Below, in pieces: positions 8,979-17,590 of a stretch of DNA of 64,000 nt. The notes beneath the pieces were generated by a model, which worked only from the letters and a program-made list of their open reading frames with translations, searched no databases and was not told where the DNA came from. Position 1 is the first letter of the stretch. The number at the start of each line of letters is the position of its first letter. A program made the position numbers and the translations under genes. The DNA is from Arthrobacter sp. KBS0702 (GTDB lineage: Bacteria > Actinomycetota > Actinomycetes > Actinomycetales > Micrococcaceae): contig NZ_CP042172.1 of the NCBI RefSeq assembly GCF_005937985.2, positions 434,001 to 498,000 on the forward strand. Direction: 5' to 3'.

Positions 8979-9241
8979 GCCTCCGCCTGCCCATCGCGGG
9001 CAAGCCGTCGGGCAGGCATCGGCACGAGAACAGGAAGCGCAAGGGGGCTACGGACCCTATTTGTAAGCATGCTTCCGGCCTAGACTGACGAGACCCTCCA
9101 ACATTCCGGCCTCACCCGCGGCGCAAACGCGTCCCCCGTTGGCATCGCAGCCGACGCAGGCCCGGAGAGGGCGCATCAGCAAGCTTCGTGAATCACAACT
9201 GGGCACTCAGCATTGGGGTCCGTGAAACCAGGAGGAAAGTG

Positions 9242-10453
9242 ATGACAGGAAACAAAGCCGTTGCCTACAAGGGGCCAGGAAAAGTCGAACTGATTGACAT
9301 CGACTACCCCACCTTCGAACTAAAGGACGGACCAGGCGTCAACCCGGCCAACGTGGGCCGGCAGGTGCGCCACGGCGTTATTCTCAAGACCGTCGCGACG
9401 AACATCTGCGGATCGGACCAGCACATGGTCCGCGGCCGCACCACCGCCCCGTCCGACTTGGTGCTGGGTCACGAAATCACCGGTGAGGTGGTGGAAGTCG
9501 GTCCCGACGTTGAGTTCATCAAGGTCGGGGACCTGTGTTCCGTCCCCTTCAACATCGCCTGCGGCCGCTGCCGGAACTGCAAGGAACGCAAGACCGGCAT
9601 CTGCCTGAACGTCAACCCTGACCGTCCGGGCAGCGCCTACGGCTACGTGGACATGGGCGGCTGGGTCGGTGGCCAGGCCAACTACGTGCTGGTCCCGTAC
9701 GCGGACTGGAATCTGCTGAAGTTCCCGGACAAGGACCAGGCGATGGAGAAGATCCTGGATCTGGCCATGCTCTCGGACATCTTCCCCACCGGTTTCCACG
9801 GCGCCGTCTCGGCCGGCGTGGGCGTCGGGTCGACGGTGTATGTCGCGGGTGCCGGACCGGTCGGCCTTGCAGCCGCCACCAGCGCCCAACTGCTGGGTGC
9901 CGCCGTCGTGATCGTCGGTGACATGAACGAGGACCGGTTGAAGCAGGCGCGCAGCTTCGGCTGTGAGACCGTCGACCTGTCCAAGGGCGGACCGGCGGAA
10001 CAGATCGAGCAAATTCTCGGCGTGCCCGAGGTCGACTGCGGGGTGGATGCCGTCGGCTTCGAGGCAAAGGGGCACGGCCACGACGCTAAGGAAGCGCCGG
10101 CGACGGTGCTGAACTCCCTGATGGAACTCACCGCGGCAGGCGGCGCGCTCGGCATTCCGGGGCTCTACGTCACCGGTGACCCGGGCGGGGTGGACGAGGC
10201 GGCCAAGAAGGGCGCGCTCTCCCTGAGCCTGGGCACGGGCTGGGCCAAGTCGCTGAGCTTCACCACCGGCCAGTGCCCGGTGATGAAGTACAACCGCGGG
10301 TTGATGATGGCGATCCTGCACGACAGGGTCCACATCGCCAAGAACGTCAACGCCAAGTCGATCACCCTCGAGGACGCACCCAAGGGCTATGCCGAGTTCG
10401 ACGCCGGCGCCGCCACGAAGTACGTGCTTAACCCGAACGGCTACCTAAGCTAG
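9242..10453 (+). CDS. fdhA: Formaldehyde dehydrogenase, glutathione-independent
   Basis: Zinc-dependent medium-chain dehydrogenase of 403 aa, like Pseudomonas putida FdhA (about 399 aa), which oxidises formaldehyde with tightly bound NAD+. Seen: catalytic zinc ligands C56 in NICGSDQH and H77 in LGHEITGE; structural zinc cysteines C107, C110, C113 and C121; Rossmann motif VYVAGAGPVGLAAA at about 200; and the family-specific AMLSDIFPTGFHGA and PGVNPANVGR segments. An upstream in-frame ATG at 9188 exists, but GGAGG at 9231-9235, 6 bases before ATG 9242, decides the start. It stands alone with a strong hairpin behind it. Such enzymes serve formaldehyde detoxification, for example after demethylation of methylated amines or aromatics. 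An exact substrate cannot be proved from sequence. Confidence 0.9.
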   Translation: MTGNKAVAYKGPGKVELIDIDYPTFELKDGPGVNPANVGRQVRHGVILKTVATNICGSDQHMVRGRTTAPSDLVLGHEITGEVVEVGPDVEFIKVGDLCSVPFNIACGRCRNCKERKTGICLNVNPDRPGSAYGYVDMGGWVGGQANYVLVPYADWNLLKFPDKDQAMEKILDLAMLSDIFPTGFHGAVSAGVGVGSTVYVAGAGPVGLAAATSAQLLGAAVVIVGDMNEDRLKQARSFGCETVDLSKGGPAEQIEQILGVPEVDCGVDAVGFEAKGHGHDAKEAPATVLNSLMELTAAGGALGIPGLYVTGDPGGVDEAAKKGALSLSLGTGWAKSLSFTTGQCPVMKYNRGLMMAILHDRVHIAKNVNAKSITLEDAPKGYAEFDAGAATKYVLNPNGYLS

Positions 10454-10457
10454 CCGC

Positions 10458-10551
10458 CAATTAACTGAGTGATCCACTTCCCGGCGGACACATACACGCA
10501 TATTCCTGCGCAGGTATGTGTCCGCCGGATTACTCGGTTATTGCCTTTTTT
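10458..10551 (+). terminator. Large stem-loop with T-tract after fdhA
   Basis: Starts 4 bases after the fdhA stop. The perfect 15 bp core CCGGCGGACACATAC (10481-10495) pairs with 10514-10528. Outside it, CAATTAACTGAGTGAT (10458-10473) pairs imperfectly with ATTACTCGGTTATTG (10529-10543), leaving a 7 base bulge. TTTTTT follows at 10546-10551. This is a good intrinsic terminator of unusual size. Confidence 0.8.
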
Positions 10552-10660
10552 CAAACATGCCTACTCGAGTTTGCACATTGCTGGCCGAATGTCTGGTTGG
10601 ATAGATGTTACTGAGAGGGACGCTGGAGACAATTGCCTCCACCCAACCAGGAAGGTTGCA

Positions 10661-11605
10661 ATGGAGCTCATCGAGGCCGAGCACCCCCGGCCACGGCATT
10701 TCCTACTCCACTTGAGCGATCCGCATTTGCTGGGAGGCACGGATCCTCTGCACGGCATGGTGGACAGTGACTCCCGGCTCAGACAACTTTTCGATCAGGT
10801 CCGCGCCTCCGGCGCGCGCCCCGAAGCCGTGATTTTCACCGGCGACCTGGCCGACCGCGGCGAAGCGGAGGCATACGCGAAGCTCCGCACCATCGTGGAC
10901 CCGGCCTGCAAGGCAATGGGCGCCAGGGTCATCTGGGCGATGGGCAACCACGACGACCGGGCCAACTTCCGCAGCGTGCTCCTGAACCAGCCGGGCAACG
11001 ACGCCCCCGTGGACCACAGCTACTTCATCAACGGCCTGCGCATCATCACCCTGGACACCTCGGTGCCCGGCTTCCACCATGGTGAACTCAGCCCGGCGCA
11101 GCTGGAGTGGCTCGCCGCGGAACTCGCCACCCCCGCGCCGGACGGCACCATCCTGGCCCTGCACCACCCGCCGGTTCCGTCCGTGCTGGACCTTGCGGTG
11201 CTGGTTGAACTCCGCGGCCAGTCAGCGCTCGCCGGGGTGCTTCGCAACTCCGACGTGCGCACCATCCTGGGCGGCCATCTGCACTATTCGACGTCGGCTA
11301 CGTTTGCCGGCATCCCGGTCTCGGTAGCTTCGGCGACCTGCTACACCCAGGACCTGAACGTGCCCGTGGGAGGAAGCCGCGGCCGGGACGCCGGGCAGTC
11401 CTTCAACCTGGTTCACGTCTACGAGCACACCATCGTGCACTCCGTGGTGCAGGTGGGGGACACCCTGCCGGCGGTGGGCGAGTTCGTCACGGCGGAGGAA
11501 ACCCAGCGGCGGATCGCCGCCGCCGGCATCCGCATTCCGCACCAGGCCAAGCTGGAGGTTCCGGCGAAGACATCCCAAGACCGCCGGATGACCACTCTCA
11601 ACTAG
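10661..11605 (+). CDS. Metallophosphoesterase (CpdA/Icc-like cyclic nucleotide phosphodiesterase)
   Basis: 314 aa dimetal phosphodiesterase of the class III cyclic nucleotide phosphodiesterase / Rv0805 group. Metal-binding motifs in order: LSDPH (D20, H22), GDLADRG (D62), GNHDD (N96, H97), LHHPP and GGHLHYS. An open frame extends upstream to 10469, but AGGAAGG (10649-10655) directly before ATG 10661, and the lack of conservation-like sequence before it, favour this start. The C-terminal extension after GGHLHY resembles the Rv0805-type tail. The natural substrate (cAMP, 2',3'-cAMP or other phosphodiesters) cannot be decided. Convergent with the Stealth gene, 36 bp apart. Confidence 0.88.
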   Translation: MELIEAEHPRPRHFLLHLSDPHLLGGTDPLHGMVDSDSRLRQLFDQVRASGARPEAVIFTGDLADRGEAEAYAKLRTIVDPACKAMGARVIWAMGNHDDRANFRSVLLNQPGNDAPVDHSYFINGLRIITLDTSVPGFHHGELSPAQLEWLAAELATPAPDGTILALHHPPVPSVLDLAVLVELRGQSALAGVLRNSDVRTILGGHLHYSTSATFAGIPVSVASATCYTQDLNVPVGGSRGRDAGQSFNLVHVYEHTIVHSVVQVGDTLPAVGEFVTAEETQRRIAAAGIRIPHQAKLEVPAKTSQDRRMTTLN

Positions 11606-11641
11606 CCGCCGTCTGCTCCCGCCGGCGCACCGCTTTCTGCC

Positions 11642-13282
11642 CTACTTTTCCCAGGGCGCCTTGATCGGGAAATACTTCTCCAGGAAATCCGTCACCAGTT
11701 CCGCACGCTCCTCGGCCGGCACCTCCGGGAAACTTCCGTCATTGAGGCAGAAGAAATCCATGTTCCGTTTGGAAAGGAGCTTGGGCAGGTAGTTCAGGCC
11801 GGCGCGGGCCGTCGTGTCCACATACCTGACCTTCGCCGCGGTCTGGGTCACGGCCCGGCCGGTGAGTAACGCGTAGTAGTGGTAGAACGAATTCGTCACC
11901 GAGATGTTGTCCGCGCCCCGGAACCTGCTGGCCGCCGTCTTGGCGAACTCGGCCGGGAACTCCTGCTCCATCTGTGCCACCACGCTGCGCCGGAGCGGCG
12001 CGGCCGTGTGTTCCAGATGCCGGGTAGTAATCCGCCCGAAACGGTCCCAGAGCAGCTTGCGGTTCACCCGAGCAGCGTTTTCGAAGCCGCTGCGCTCTGC
12101 GTCGTTGTCCCCGAGACCGATGCGCGTCTCCGCTTCGATGAACTTGGTGATCCCGCCCGGTGTGAAGAACATGTCCGGCCGCACAGCCCGGCCGAAGAAC
12201 ATGTCGTCATTTGAATACAGGAAGTGTTCCGAGAGCCCTTCGATGTGGTGCAGCTGGCTCTCGACCGCCTGGGAATTGTGCGTCGGCAGTACCGATGGGT
12301 CGGCGAAGAACTCCTCGCTGCGCACAATCGTCACGCTCGGGTGGTCCGCGAGCCAGGACGGGGCAGGGGAGTCCGTGGCGATGAAGATCCGCCGGATCCA
12401 CGGCGCGAACATGTAGACCGAGCGCAGCGCGTACTTCAGCTCGTTGATCTGGCGGAAGCGGGCCTCGTGGTCATCGCCCTCACCCACCACGACGCCGGCC
12501 ATCCGGGCCCGGCGGGCGGCGATGTACTCGGGCGAGCTACCGTCCACCCAGGAGAACACCAGATCGATGTCGAAGCTGATGTCGCTGGCATGGTCGGCGA
12601 ACATGTTCTCGATGGTGGGCCAGGTGTGGCCATAGCGTTCCACTGTGCCGCGAACCGCATCCTGGGCGAGCAGGGTCCGCCGGGTCAGCGAGTTTTCGAT
12701 CGGCAGGATCAGCTGGTCACCCTCGAAGCTCCACAGCTCCAGCTGGACACCGGCCGAGGCGCCGAATTCGAGGCCGCCTTCCGGTTCCACCCGGGGCCGG
12801 TACAGCCGGAAGATCCGGCCCTGGCGGTTCGGCGACAGCTCCCCGTCGGCCACCAGTACCGAGGACTTCTTCTTGGCGTCCACGGTCATCGAGTAGAACG
12901 GCTCGTCCCGGCAGGCCTCAACCAGGGCGGTACGCAGTTCCCGGCGGTTCTTCCAGTCCACCGCAATGACCGGACGGTCGTTGTTGCCGCGGACCAGCAG
13001 ATAGTCCAGGTTGGCGCCGGCCAGCACGGAACGGACGAACAGCAGATCCTCCACCATCGCCTGGTATGGCGTGCGGTTGTCATTGATCAGCGCATACCGG
13101 CCGTGCCTTCGTACGATGTCGGGGCGCGTGCGGAGCCTGGCGACGGCGGCGGCCGAGGTGACCTCCGCGTGGGCGTGGTCGTCCTCGCTGGCCTGGCTGC
13201 CGTAGTAAATCTCGTCCTGGATCAATGCGTCTGTAATGTCGTTTCTCCGAGCTGTAGAAGGTGCGTGGATCTCTAACTGCAT
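11642..13282 (-). CDS. Stealth family sugar-phosphate transferase
   Basis: About 546 aa. Stealth proteins transfer a hexose-1-phosphate to glycans and make phosphodiester-linked capsular or wall polysaccharides. Conserved regions are clear: CR1 DIDLVFSWVDGSSPEY (near residue 230), CR2 with RFRQINELKYALRSVYMFAP and the LYSNDDMFFG block, and CR3/CR4 toward the C-terminus (ENAARVNRKLLWDRFG). The N-terminal 200 residues are less conserved. The ATG at 13280-13282 is chosen; a TTG 30 bases upstream (13312) is also in frame, and neither has a good Shine-Dalgarno. It follows a HAD phosphatase gene in the same direction with a small hairpin between, suggesting linked carbohydrate-phosphate metabolism (inference). 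Confidence 0.88.
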   Translation of the reverse strand: MQLEIHAPSTARRNDITDALIQDEIYYGSQASEDDHAHAEVTSAAAVARLRTRPDIVRRHGRYALINDNRTPYQAMVEDLLFVRSVLAGANLDYLLVRGNNDRPVIAVDWKNRRELRTALVEACRDEPFYSMTVDAKKKSSVLVADGELSPNRQGRIFRLYRPRVEPEGGLEFGASAGVQLELWSFEGDQLILPIENSLTRRTLLAQDAVRGTVERYGHTWPTIENMFADHASDISFDIDLVFSWVDGSSPEYIAARRARMAGVVVGEGDDHEARFRQINELKYALRSVYMFAPWIRRIFIATDSPAPSWLADHPSVTIVRSEEFFADPSVLPTHNSQAVESQLHHIEGLSEHFLYSNDDMFFGRAVRPDMFFTPGGITKFIEAETRIGLGDNDAERSGFENAARVNRKLLWDRFGRITTRHLEHTAAPLRRSVVAQMEQEFPAEFAKTAASRFRGADNISVTNSFYHYYALLTGRAVTQTAAKVRYVDTTARAGLNYLPKLLSKRNMDFFCLNDGSFPEVPAEERAELVTDFLEKYFPIKAPWEK

Positions 13283-13311
13283 AATATCGCGGGACGCAAA
13301 AACACCCGTCA

Positions 13312-13330
13312 AACCGGGCTCTCAGCCCGA
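13312..13330 (-). terminator. Small hairpin between the HAD and Stealth genes
   Basis: Starting 6 bases after the HAD stop, CGGGCT and AGCCCG (13315-13329) enclose a 3 base loop; a TTTTT run follows some 15 bases later on the minus strand. The stem is short and the T-run is displaced, so it may attenuate rather than terminate. Confidence 0.3.
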
Positions 13331-13334
13331 GACA

Positions 13335-14246
13335 TCAACCCGCCAAAGCGGTACGCCAGTGGCGCAGGAACGCGGCGCCGGCGTCGTCGTGAATGATGTC
13401 CGCACCCAGCCCCAGGTCGGCCGCGGTCAGGACCACGTAAGGCTTGACCGGAATGCCGTCGGCGGGCCGGACGTCCACGTGTTTTACCGGGTGGTCGTTG
13501 TGGTGCAGCCAGTCGGCCATGGCGTAGTCGGTGCGCGAGTCGCCCACCGTCCGCCACGCCTGCGGGGTGATGCCCCGGGCGGCCAGGAGCTCGACGGCCC
13601 GGCTGGCGCCCAGATCCTTGCCCAGCCGGACGGATTCGATATCGGTGGAAATGATGGTGGGGTCCACACGGTAGTCGATCTGGTCGTCGCTGTCCGGGGC
13701 GTGGTGGTCCAGCCGCACCACCCCCAGGCCGTGGCGGCGCATCAAATCCATCGCGTCGGCGTCGAACAGTGCCTGTTCCTCGCGGTATTCGGAATTGGCG
13801 ACGGCGACGTGCTGCTCCACGGAGACCATGGCCAGCTTCGTCTCGTCATAGAACATGTGGGTGGCATAGTCCTCCGCCACGAGCCGGCGCACGTCATCCC
13901 CAAATGCCTGCGGGATGGCGAGTTCCCGGTCCACGTGGACCGGGCCCGGCCCCGCAGCGGTGTAGCTGAACCACACGGCTCCTTTTTCGCAGATGGCGTG
14001 GATGAGGAGCCCCGGCGGCATGCCGGCGGCGATCATCGGCTCCATGACCTGCTCGCGGATGAAGGCGTCCGAACGGCCGGTGTTGAAGATGACCGGAATC
14101 CCGGCGGACGCCAGGGCAAGGAGATCCGCGATGATGCCGGGCTGGACGGTGCGGGTGAGCGGGCTCGCCACGGGACCGTCGACGTCGAGCAGTAGTGCCA
14201 GCGGCGGCGCCGATGGCGGCAGGGCGGAGGTCTCGGGTGCAGTCAT
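13335..14246 (-). CDS. HAD superfamily phosphatase
   Basis: 303 aa haloacid-dehalogenase-type hydrolase. Motif I is LLLDVDGPV (nucleophile Asp near residue 21), motif II IFNTGRSDAF near residue 65, and motif IV TVGDSRTDYAMADWL near 250. The inserted cap between about residues 90 and 220 suggests a sugar-phosphate or related phosphatase, comparable to trehalose/sucrose-phosphate phosphatase-type HADs, but I cannot name a substrate. It precedes the Stealth transferase gene, so a role in making or recycling a sugar phosphate for surface glycan is possible. Confidence 0.75.
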   Translation of the reverse strand: MTAPETSALPPSAPPLALLLDVDGPVASPLTRTVQPGIIADLLALASAGIPVIFNTGRSDAFIREQVMEPMIAAGMPPGLLIHAICEKGAVWFSYTAAGPGPVHVDRELAIPQAFGDDVRRLVAEDYATHMFYDETKLAMVSVEQHVAVANSEYREEQALFDADAMDLMRRHGLGVVRLDHHAPDSDDQIDYRVDPTIISTDIESVRLGKDLGASRAVELLAARGITPQAWRTVGDSRTDYAMADWLHHNDHPVKHVDVRPADGIPVKPYVVLTAADLGLGADIIHDDAGAAFLRHWRTALAG

Positions 14247-14434
14247 GCCTCTATTCTCTCAGCCGGGCCGCCGGTTCGGCCCTGCCGTTACGCTTCGTCC
14301 GCCGGGGCAACGCTGGTGACGGCTTCAGGCGCGGCCGTGGCGGGCCTGGAGCGATAAATGGTCACTGTTTGGCCACAACCTCCGGCGCCGTGGCCTCTAT
14401 GATTCCCCTGGCCGGGGTTCTTCCTTAGGCTTGC

Positions 14435-14737
14435 ATGGTGATCTTTAAAGCTGTGGGCGAGGGACGCCCGTACCCCGACCATGGTTTCAACACGCCCAAG
14501 GACTGGGCGGCGCTGCCGCCGCGCCCGGTCCGGCTGGACGAACTCGTCACCACCAAGCGCACCCTTGACCTCGAGGCCTTGCTGGCCGAAGACTCGACCT
14601 TCTTCGGCGACCTGTTCCCGCACGTGGTGGAGTTCCGCGGCGTGCTGTACCTCGAGGACGGTCTGCACCGCGCCGTCCGCACCGCCCTGCACCAGCGCAC
14701 CGCGATCCACGCCCGCGTGCTGGTGATAAATGGCTAG
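14435..14737 (+). CDS. Conserved actinobacterial protein with ParB-like DGLHR motif
   Basis: 100 aa cytoplasmic protein that I recognise only as a conserved partner of LytR-C genes in Arthrobacter-type genomes. The C-terminal half, FRGVLYLEDGLHRAVRTAL, resembles the ParB/Srx fold signature (D-G-x-H-R after a beta hairpin), and the N-terminal half has PVRLDELVTTKRTLDLEALL. Automated annotation may call it a VapB-like antitoxin, but no toxin gene lies beside it. The stop overlaps the start of the LytR-C gene by 8 bases, which implies translational coupling. Confidence 0.7.
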   Translation: MVIFKAVGEGRPYPDHGFNTPKDWAALPPRPVRLDELVTTKRTLDLEALLAEDSTFFGDLFPHVVEFRGVLYLEDGLHRAVRTALHQRTAIHARVLVING

Positions 14738-15410
14738 GACGCCGCAGGACCCCACCGTCCTGCACGGGCACCATGTCATCACCGGCTCCGATCTGCGGGC
14801 CACGTTCGTGGAGCAGGATGAGCTGGAAAACCCCGTGCGGATGCGACGCCGGATCCTGCACGGGGTGGTCCTGGTGCTCCTGGTGGGGCTGGTCACTGCC
14901 GCCATTGTGGTGGCCCTGGCCATCATGAACGGCCAAATCAAGATCCCGACGGCGGAGCGCAGCCAGGCTGCCGCGTCGCTGTGCCCGGATGCTACCTACG
15001 ACTACGCGCCGCACAACGCGATCAACCTGAACGTGTACAACTCCACCAGCCGCCCCGGTCTGGCCCGGCAGGTGGCCGACCAATTCCTGGCCCGCAAGTT
15101 CGTGGTGGGTGCGGTGGGCAACACCCAGTCCGGCTACCGGGGGGTGGCGCTGGTGGTGTCCGGGGCCGCCGGCCAGTCCTCAGCGTTCAGCGTCCAGCGC
15201 AACCTTCCCGGCTCGGACTACGTCCAGGACGGCCGCAGCGACGCGAGCGTGGACGTCATCCTGACCGGGGACTTCAAGGAACTGGCCAAGCCGGAACTCG
15301 TGGACCAGACGCCCGGCAAGCTCAGCTGCCCGCGGGAAACCCGCCGCGCAGCGGACGATCCCAAGTGGCCGGTCGTGCCGACGCTCGTGCCGCCCAGCCC
15401 GAACCCCTGA
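14730..15410 (+). CDS. Membrane-anchored LytR C-terminal domain protein
   Basis: 226 aa. A cytoplasmic N-terminus of about 40 residues is followed by one transmembrane helix (about 44-67, ILHGVVLVLLVGLVTAAIVV) and an extracytoplasmic LytR_C domain (about 90-185), with the typical INLNVYNSTSRPGLARQVAD start. The catalytic LytR-CpsA-Psr domain is absent. A Pro-rich tail ends the protein. LytR_C modules are found with enzymes that attach glycopolymers to peptidoglycan; the stand-alone form may bind or regulate such enzymes (inference). Overlaps the preceding small gene by 8 bases. Confidence 0.85.
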   Translation: MARTPQDPTVLHGHHVITGSDLRATFVEQDELENPVRMRRRILHGVVLVLLVGLVTAAIVVALAIMNGQIKIPTAERSQAAASLCPDATYDYAPHNAINLNVYNSTSRPGLARQVADQFLARKFVVGAVGNTQSGYRGVALVVSGAAGQSSAFSVQRNLPGSDYVQDGRSDASVDVILTGDFKELAKPELVDQTPGKLSCPRETRRAADDPKWPVVPTLVPPSPNP

Positions 15411-15449
15411 GACGCCGCGCCGCGGGGACGTGGCTGCGTGGCTGCGTGC

Positions 15450-16088
15450 TTACGCGGCGCCGCGGAGGGCGCGGCCGGCGTCGTCGAATCTGGCCCCGGC
15501 GCCGAGCTGGATGAACCGCACGGTCCGTGCGATCCGGGCTTCCGCCTCCGGCTCCGCGCCGGCGCCGTCGCCCCGGGCGGCGCTTGAGGAGAGGGTGCCG
15601 TGGATGAGCTGGGCGAGGTGGGTGATGTCCGTCTTCGGGAGGTAGCCCTGGGCCATGCCGTCGCGCAGGATGTCCTGGAGCAGGAGGCTGAGTTCGCCCA
15701 CGTGGTCCGCCAGCTTAGCGAAGGAAGCGGGGGAGAGGACGGCGCCCATGGCCGGACCGGGCGGCAGGTGGCGCCGGCTCAGGTCGGCCACCTGGGCGCG
15801 GACATAGAGGGCCAGGCGCTCGACGGGGTTCTCCAGCGACGCCAGGGAATCGCGCAGCTCGACCAGGAAGCGCTCGGTCTCGTCCAGGGCGTAGGCGATC
15901 AGGAGCTCTTCAATGTCCGCGTAGTAGTTGTAGACGGCGGTACGGCCGATCCGGGCATGCCGGGCGACGTCGGTCATGGTGAGGCCCGGCAGCCCGTGCG
16001 TGAAGAGCAGTTCGCCGAAGGCGGTCAGGATGCGGCGCTGCGTCTCGGCACGTTGGGCGGCGTTGCTGGCGGCCGAAATCCTGGGCAT
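15450..16088 (-). CDS. TetR family transcriptional regulator
   Basis: 212 aa repressor-type protein. The N-terminal HTH covers about residues 16-62, with TQRRILTAFGELLFTHGL, LTMTDVARHARIGRTAVYNYYAD and the following helix; the ligand-binding C-terminal domain is divergent. Convergent with the LytR-C gene. The upstream region up to the next gene (16089-16394) does not show a clear palindromic operator, so its target is unknown. Confidence 0.9.
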   Translation of the reverse strand: MPRISAASNAAQRAETQRRILTAFGELLFTHGLPGLTMTDVARHARIGRTAVYNYYADIEELLIAYALDETERFLVELRDSLASLENPVERLALYVRAQVADLSRRHLPPGPAMGAVLSPASFAKLADHVGELSLLLQDILRDGMAQGYLPKTDITHLAQLIHGTLSSSAARGDGAGAEPEAEARIARTVRFIQLGAGARFDDAGRALRGAA

Positions 16089-16394
16089 ACGGACACTTTA
16101 GCCCCATCTGTCAGTAAAGAGGCGAAACTCCGGCGGGCGCCTCGCCGCAGCCTCCGCATCCCGCCGTCGGACACCGTTCACGTGCACCGATGCGCTCCTC
16201 CTACAACGACGCGCTGACACCGATCTCCATCTGGATGGTCCCGTTGGCCCGGGCCACGGGCGCTGGCAAACCCCCTGCCGCCGGGTCCGCGACGCGAGAA
16301 ACTCACACCCCGGAAACTCCGGTGAAACATCGCCCGTGCATGCTGGTGGCAAAGGCTCCCCGACGGCGGGGCGCCGAAGGGGGAGGAGTTGGCA
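16089..16394. other. Gap between the TetR regulator and a small gene
   Basis: 306 bp divergent region. It should hold the promoters of both neighbours. Only a TTCACGTGCA near-palindrome (about 16178) stands out. I see no RNA structure and no convincing small gene, although several short open frames cross it. Confidence 0.5.
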
Positions 16395-16652
16395 ATGGAT
16401 GCGAATGGCACGACGATCCGGACGTGCGGGGAACTGGCCACCGGGGATCACATCGAGGCGTGGCACAACGGCAAGCTGTTCCACCGCGGGCGGGTCACGC
16501 AGACCATCCCGCTGATGGAACTGTTCTGGATCCTGGATGCCCGGACGGGCGCCCGGAAGCTGCTCGACGTCGAAGCGCTGGACATTGTCCGGTGTGGGCC
16601 GACGTCGGGGTTCGGGGCCGGTGTCGCCGCCGGTCTGGCTCAGCCCGCCTGA
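16395..16652 (+). CDS. Hypothetical 85 aa protein
   Basis: Small soluble protein without a recognised family. GGGAGGAG at 16381-16388 lies 6 bases before ATG 16395 and is the strongest ribosome binding site in the neighbourhood, which favours this ATG over the in-frame TTG at 16389. The sequence has a beta-rich look (DHIEAWHNGKLFHRGRVTQT, then ELFWILDARTGARKLLD), perhaps a small SH3- or RNA-binding-like barrel (inference). The stop is followed after 1 base by a family A palindrome. Confidence 0.7.
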   Translation: MDANGTTIRTCGELATGDHIEAWHNGKLFHRGRVTQTIPLMELFWILDARTGARKLLDVEALDIVRCGPTSGFGAGVAAGLAQPA

Positions 16653-16653
16653 A

Positions 16654-16717
16654 GCGCGAACGTACACTTGAGGCCCCGCGCCGGCCGCCTATCGGGGCCG
16701 CAAGTGTACGTTCGCGC
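16654..16717. repeat. Family A palindrome, copy 1
   Basis: 64 bp. The left arm GCGCGAACGTACACTTG (16654-16670) is exactly complementary to the right arm (16701-16717). Inside, AGGCCCCG faces CGGGGCC. It sits 1 base after the stop of the 85 aa gene and 27 bp after the stop of the convergent oxidoreductase gene. It lacks a T-tract. Confidence 0.9.
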
Positions 16718-16744
16718 AGGTGCGGGTGGGCTCAGCCCGGGGAG

Positions 16745-17446
16745 CTAGATGGGGCAGCCGTCCGGGCCGCATGCCCCGGCATCCGCCCCGGCGTCGGCCA
16801 TCACGAGCGGGTGGCTTTCCTGCCAGGCCTGGTCTAGCGCCGCGCTGAAGGTTTCAGCGGGCTGGGCGCCCGAGAGTCCGAATTTGCGGTCGATCACGAA
16901 GAACGGCACGCCGCTGATGCCCAGGGCGCGGGCCTCCGCGAAGTCCTGCCGGACGTCGTCGGCGTATTTGTCCGAGCTGAACAGTTCCTCCAGTTCGGCG
17001 GCGCCGATCCCGAGGTCGAGGCCAAGCGCGGTGAGGTATTCGCGGCTGCCGATGTCGCGTCCGTGCTCGAAGTGGTCGCTGAGCAGCCGTTCCTTCGCCG
17101 CATCCTGCTTTCCGTGCGCCGCGGCGAGGTGGATCAGGCGGTGGGCGGTGAAGCTGTTGGCAACCACGACGGCGTCGAAGCGGTAGTTCAGGCCCTCGGC
17201 GCTGGCGAGGGACGCCACGTGCTCGAACATGCCGGCGACCTGGTCCGGGGCCATGCCCTTGCGGGTGCTCAGGTAGTCCAGCTCGGTGCCGTCGTAATGC
17301 TCCGGCAGGCCGGGGTCGAGCTGGAAGCTGCGCCACTGCACCTCGACGGCGTCGCGGTGCGGGAAGGCCGCGAGGGCGGTTTCAAAGCGGCGCTTGCCGA
17401 TGTAGCACCAGGGGCAGGCCACATCGGACCAGATCTCAATCTTCAT
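16745..17446 (-). CDS. DsbA family oxidoreductase, FrnE-like
   Basis: 233 aa thioredoxin-fold protein with the CPWC redox motif at residues 11-14 (DVACPWCYIGKRRFE) and the DSBA helical insert. No signal peptide, so it acts in the cytoplasm like FrnE/2-hydroxychromene-2-carboxylate isomerase-type DsbA relatives. The cis-Pro region GISGVPFFVID is present. The C-terminus ends with an extra CGPDGC pair, a CxxxxC motif reminiscent of the second redox motif described for Deinococcus FrnE. Likely role: cytoplasmic disulfide handling or stress response; substrate unknown. Confidence 0.87.
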   Translation of the reverse strand: MKIEIWSDVACPWCYIGKRRFETALAAFPHRDAVEVQWRSFQLDPGLPEHYDGTELDYLSTRKGMAPDQVAGMFEHVASLASAEGLNYRFDAVVVANSFTAHRLIHLAAAHGKQDAAKERLLSDHFEHGRDIGSREYLTALGLDLGIGAAELEELFSSDKYADDVRQDFAEARALGISGVPFFVIDRKFGLSGAQPAETFSAALDQAWQESHPLVMADAGADAGACGPDGCPI

Positions 17447-17500
17447 GCTGGCGACAACCCCGCCCGGGTCCGGGCCATTCCCGCAGCCCCGGCTTCATAG

Positions 17501-17564
17501 GCGCGAACGGACACTTGGGGCCCTTCAACCGCGCGAATAGGGGGCCCCAAGTGTCCGTTCGCGC
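17501..17564. repeat. Family A palindrome, copy 2
   Basis: 64 bp. GCGCGAACGGACACTTGGGG at the left has an exact complement at the right end. It lies 26 bp downstream of the stop of the following minus-strand acetyltransferase and 54 bp upstream of the oxidoreductase start. Relative to copy 1, the T of CGTACAC is G in both arms, a compensatory change that keeps the pairing. Confidence 0.9.
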
Positions 17565-17590
17565 GTGGGTGGTGCGTGCCCTGGGCGAGG

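Noticed and set aside
14435..15410. A toxin-antitoxin pair formed by the 100 aa gene and its neighbour
   Set aside because: The neighbour is a membrane LytR-C protein, not a toxin, and the small protein looks ParB-like rather than like a typical antitoxin.
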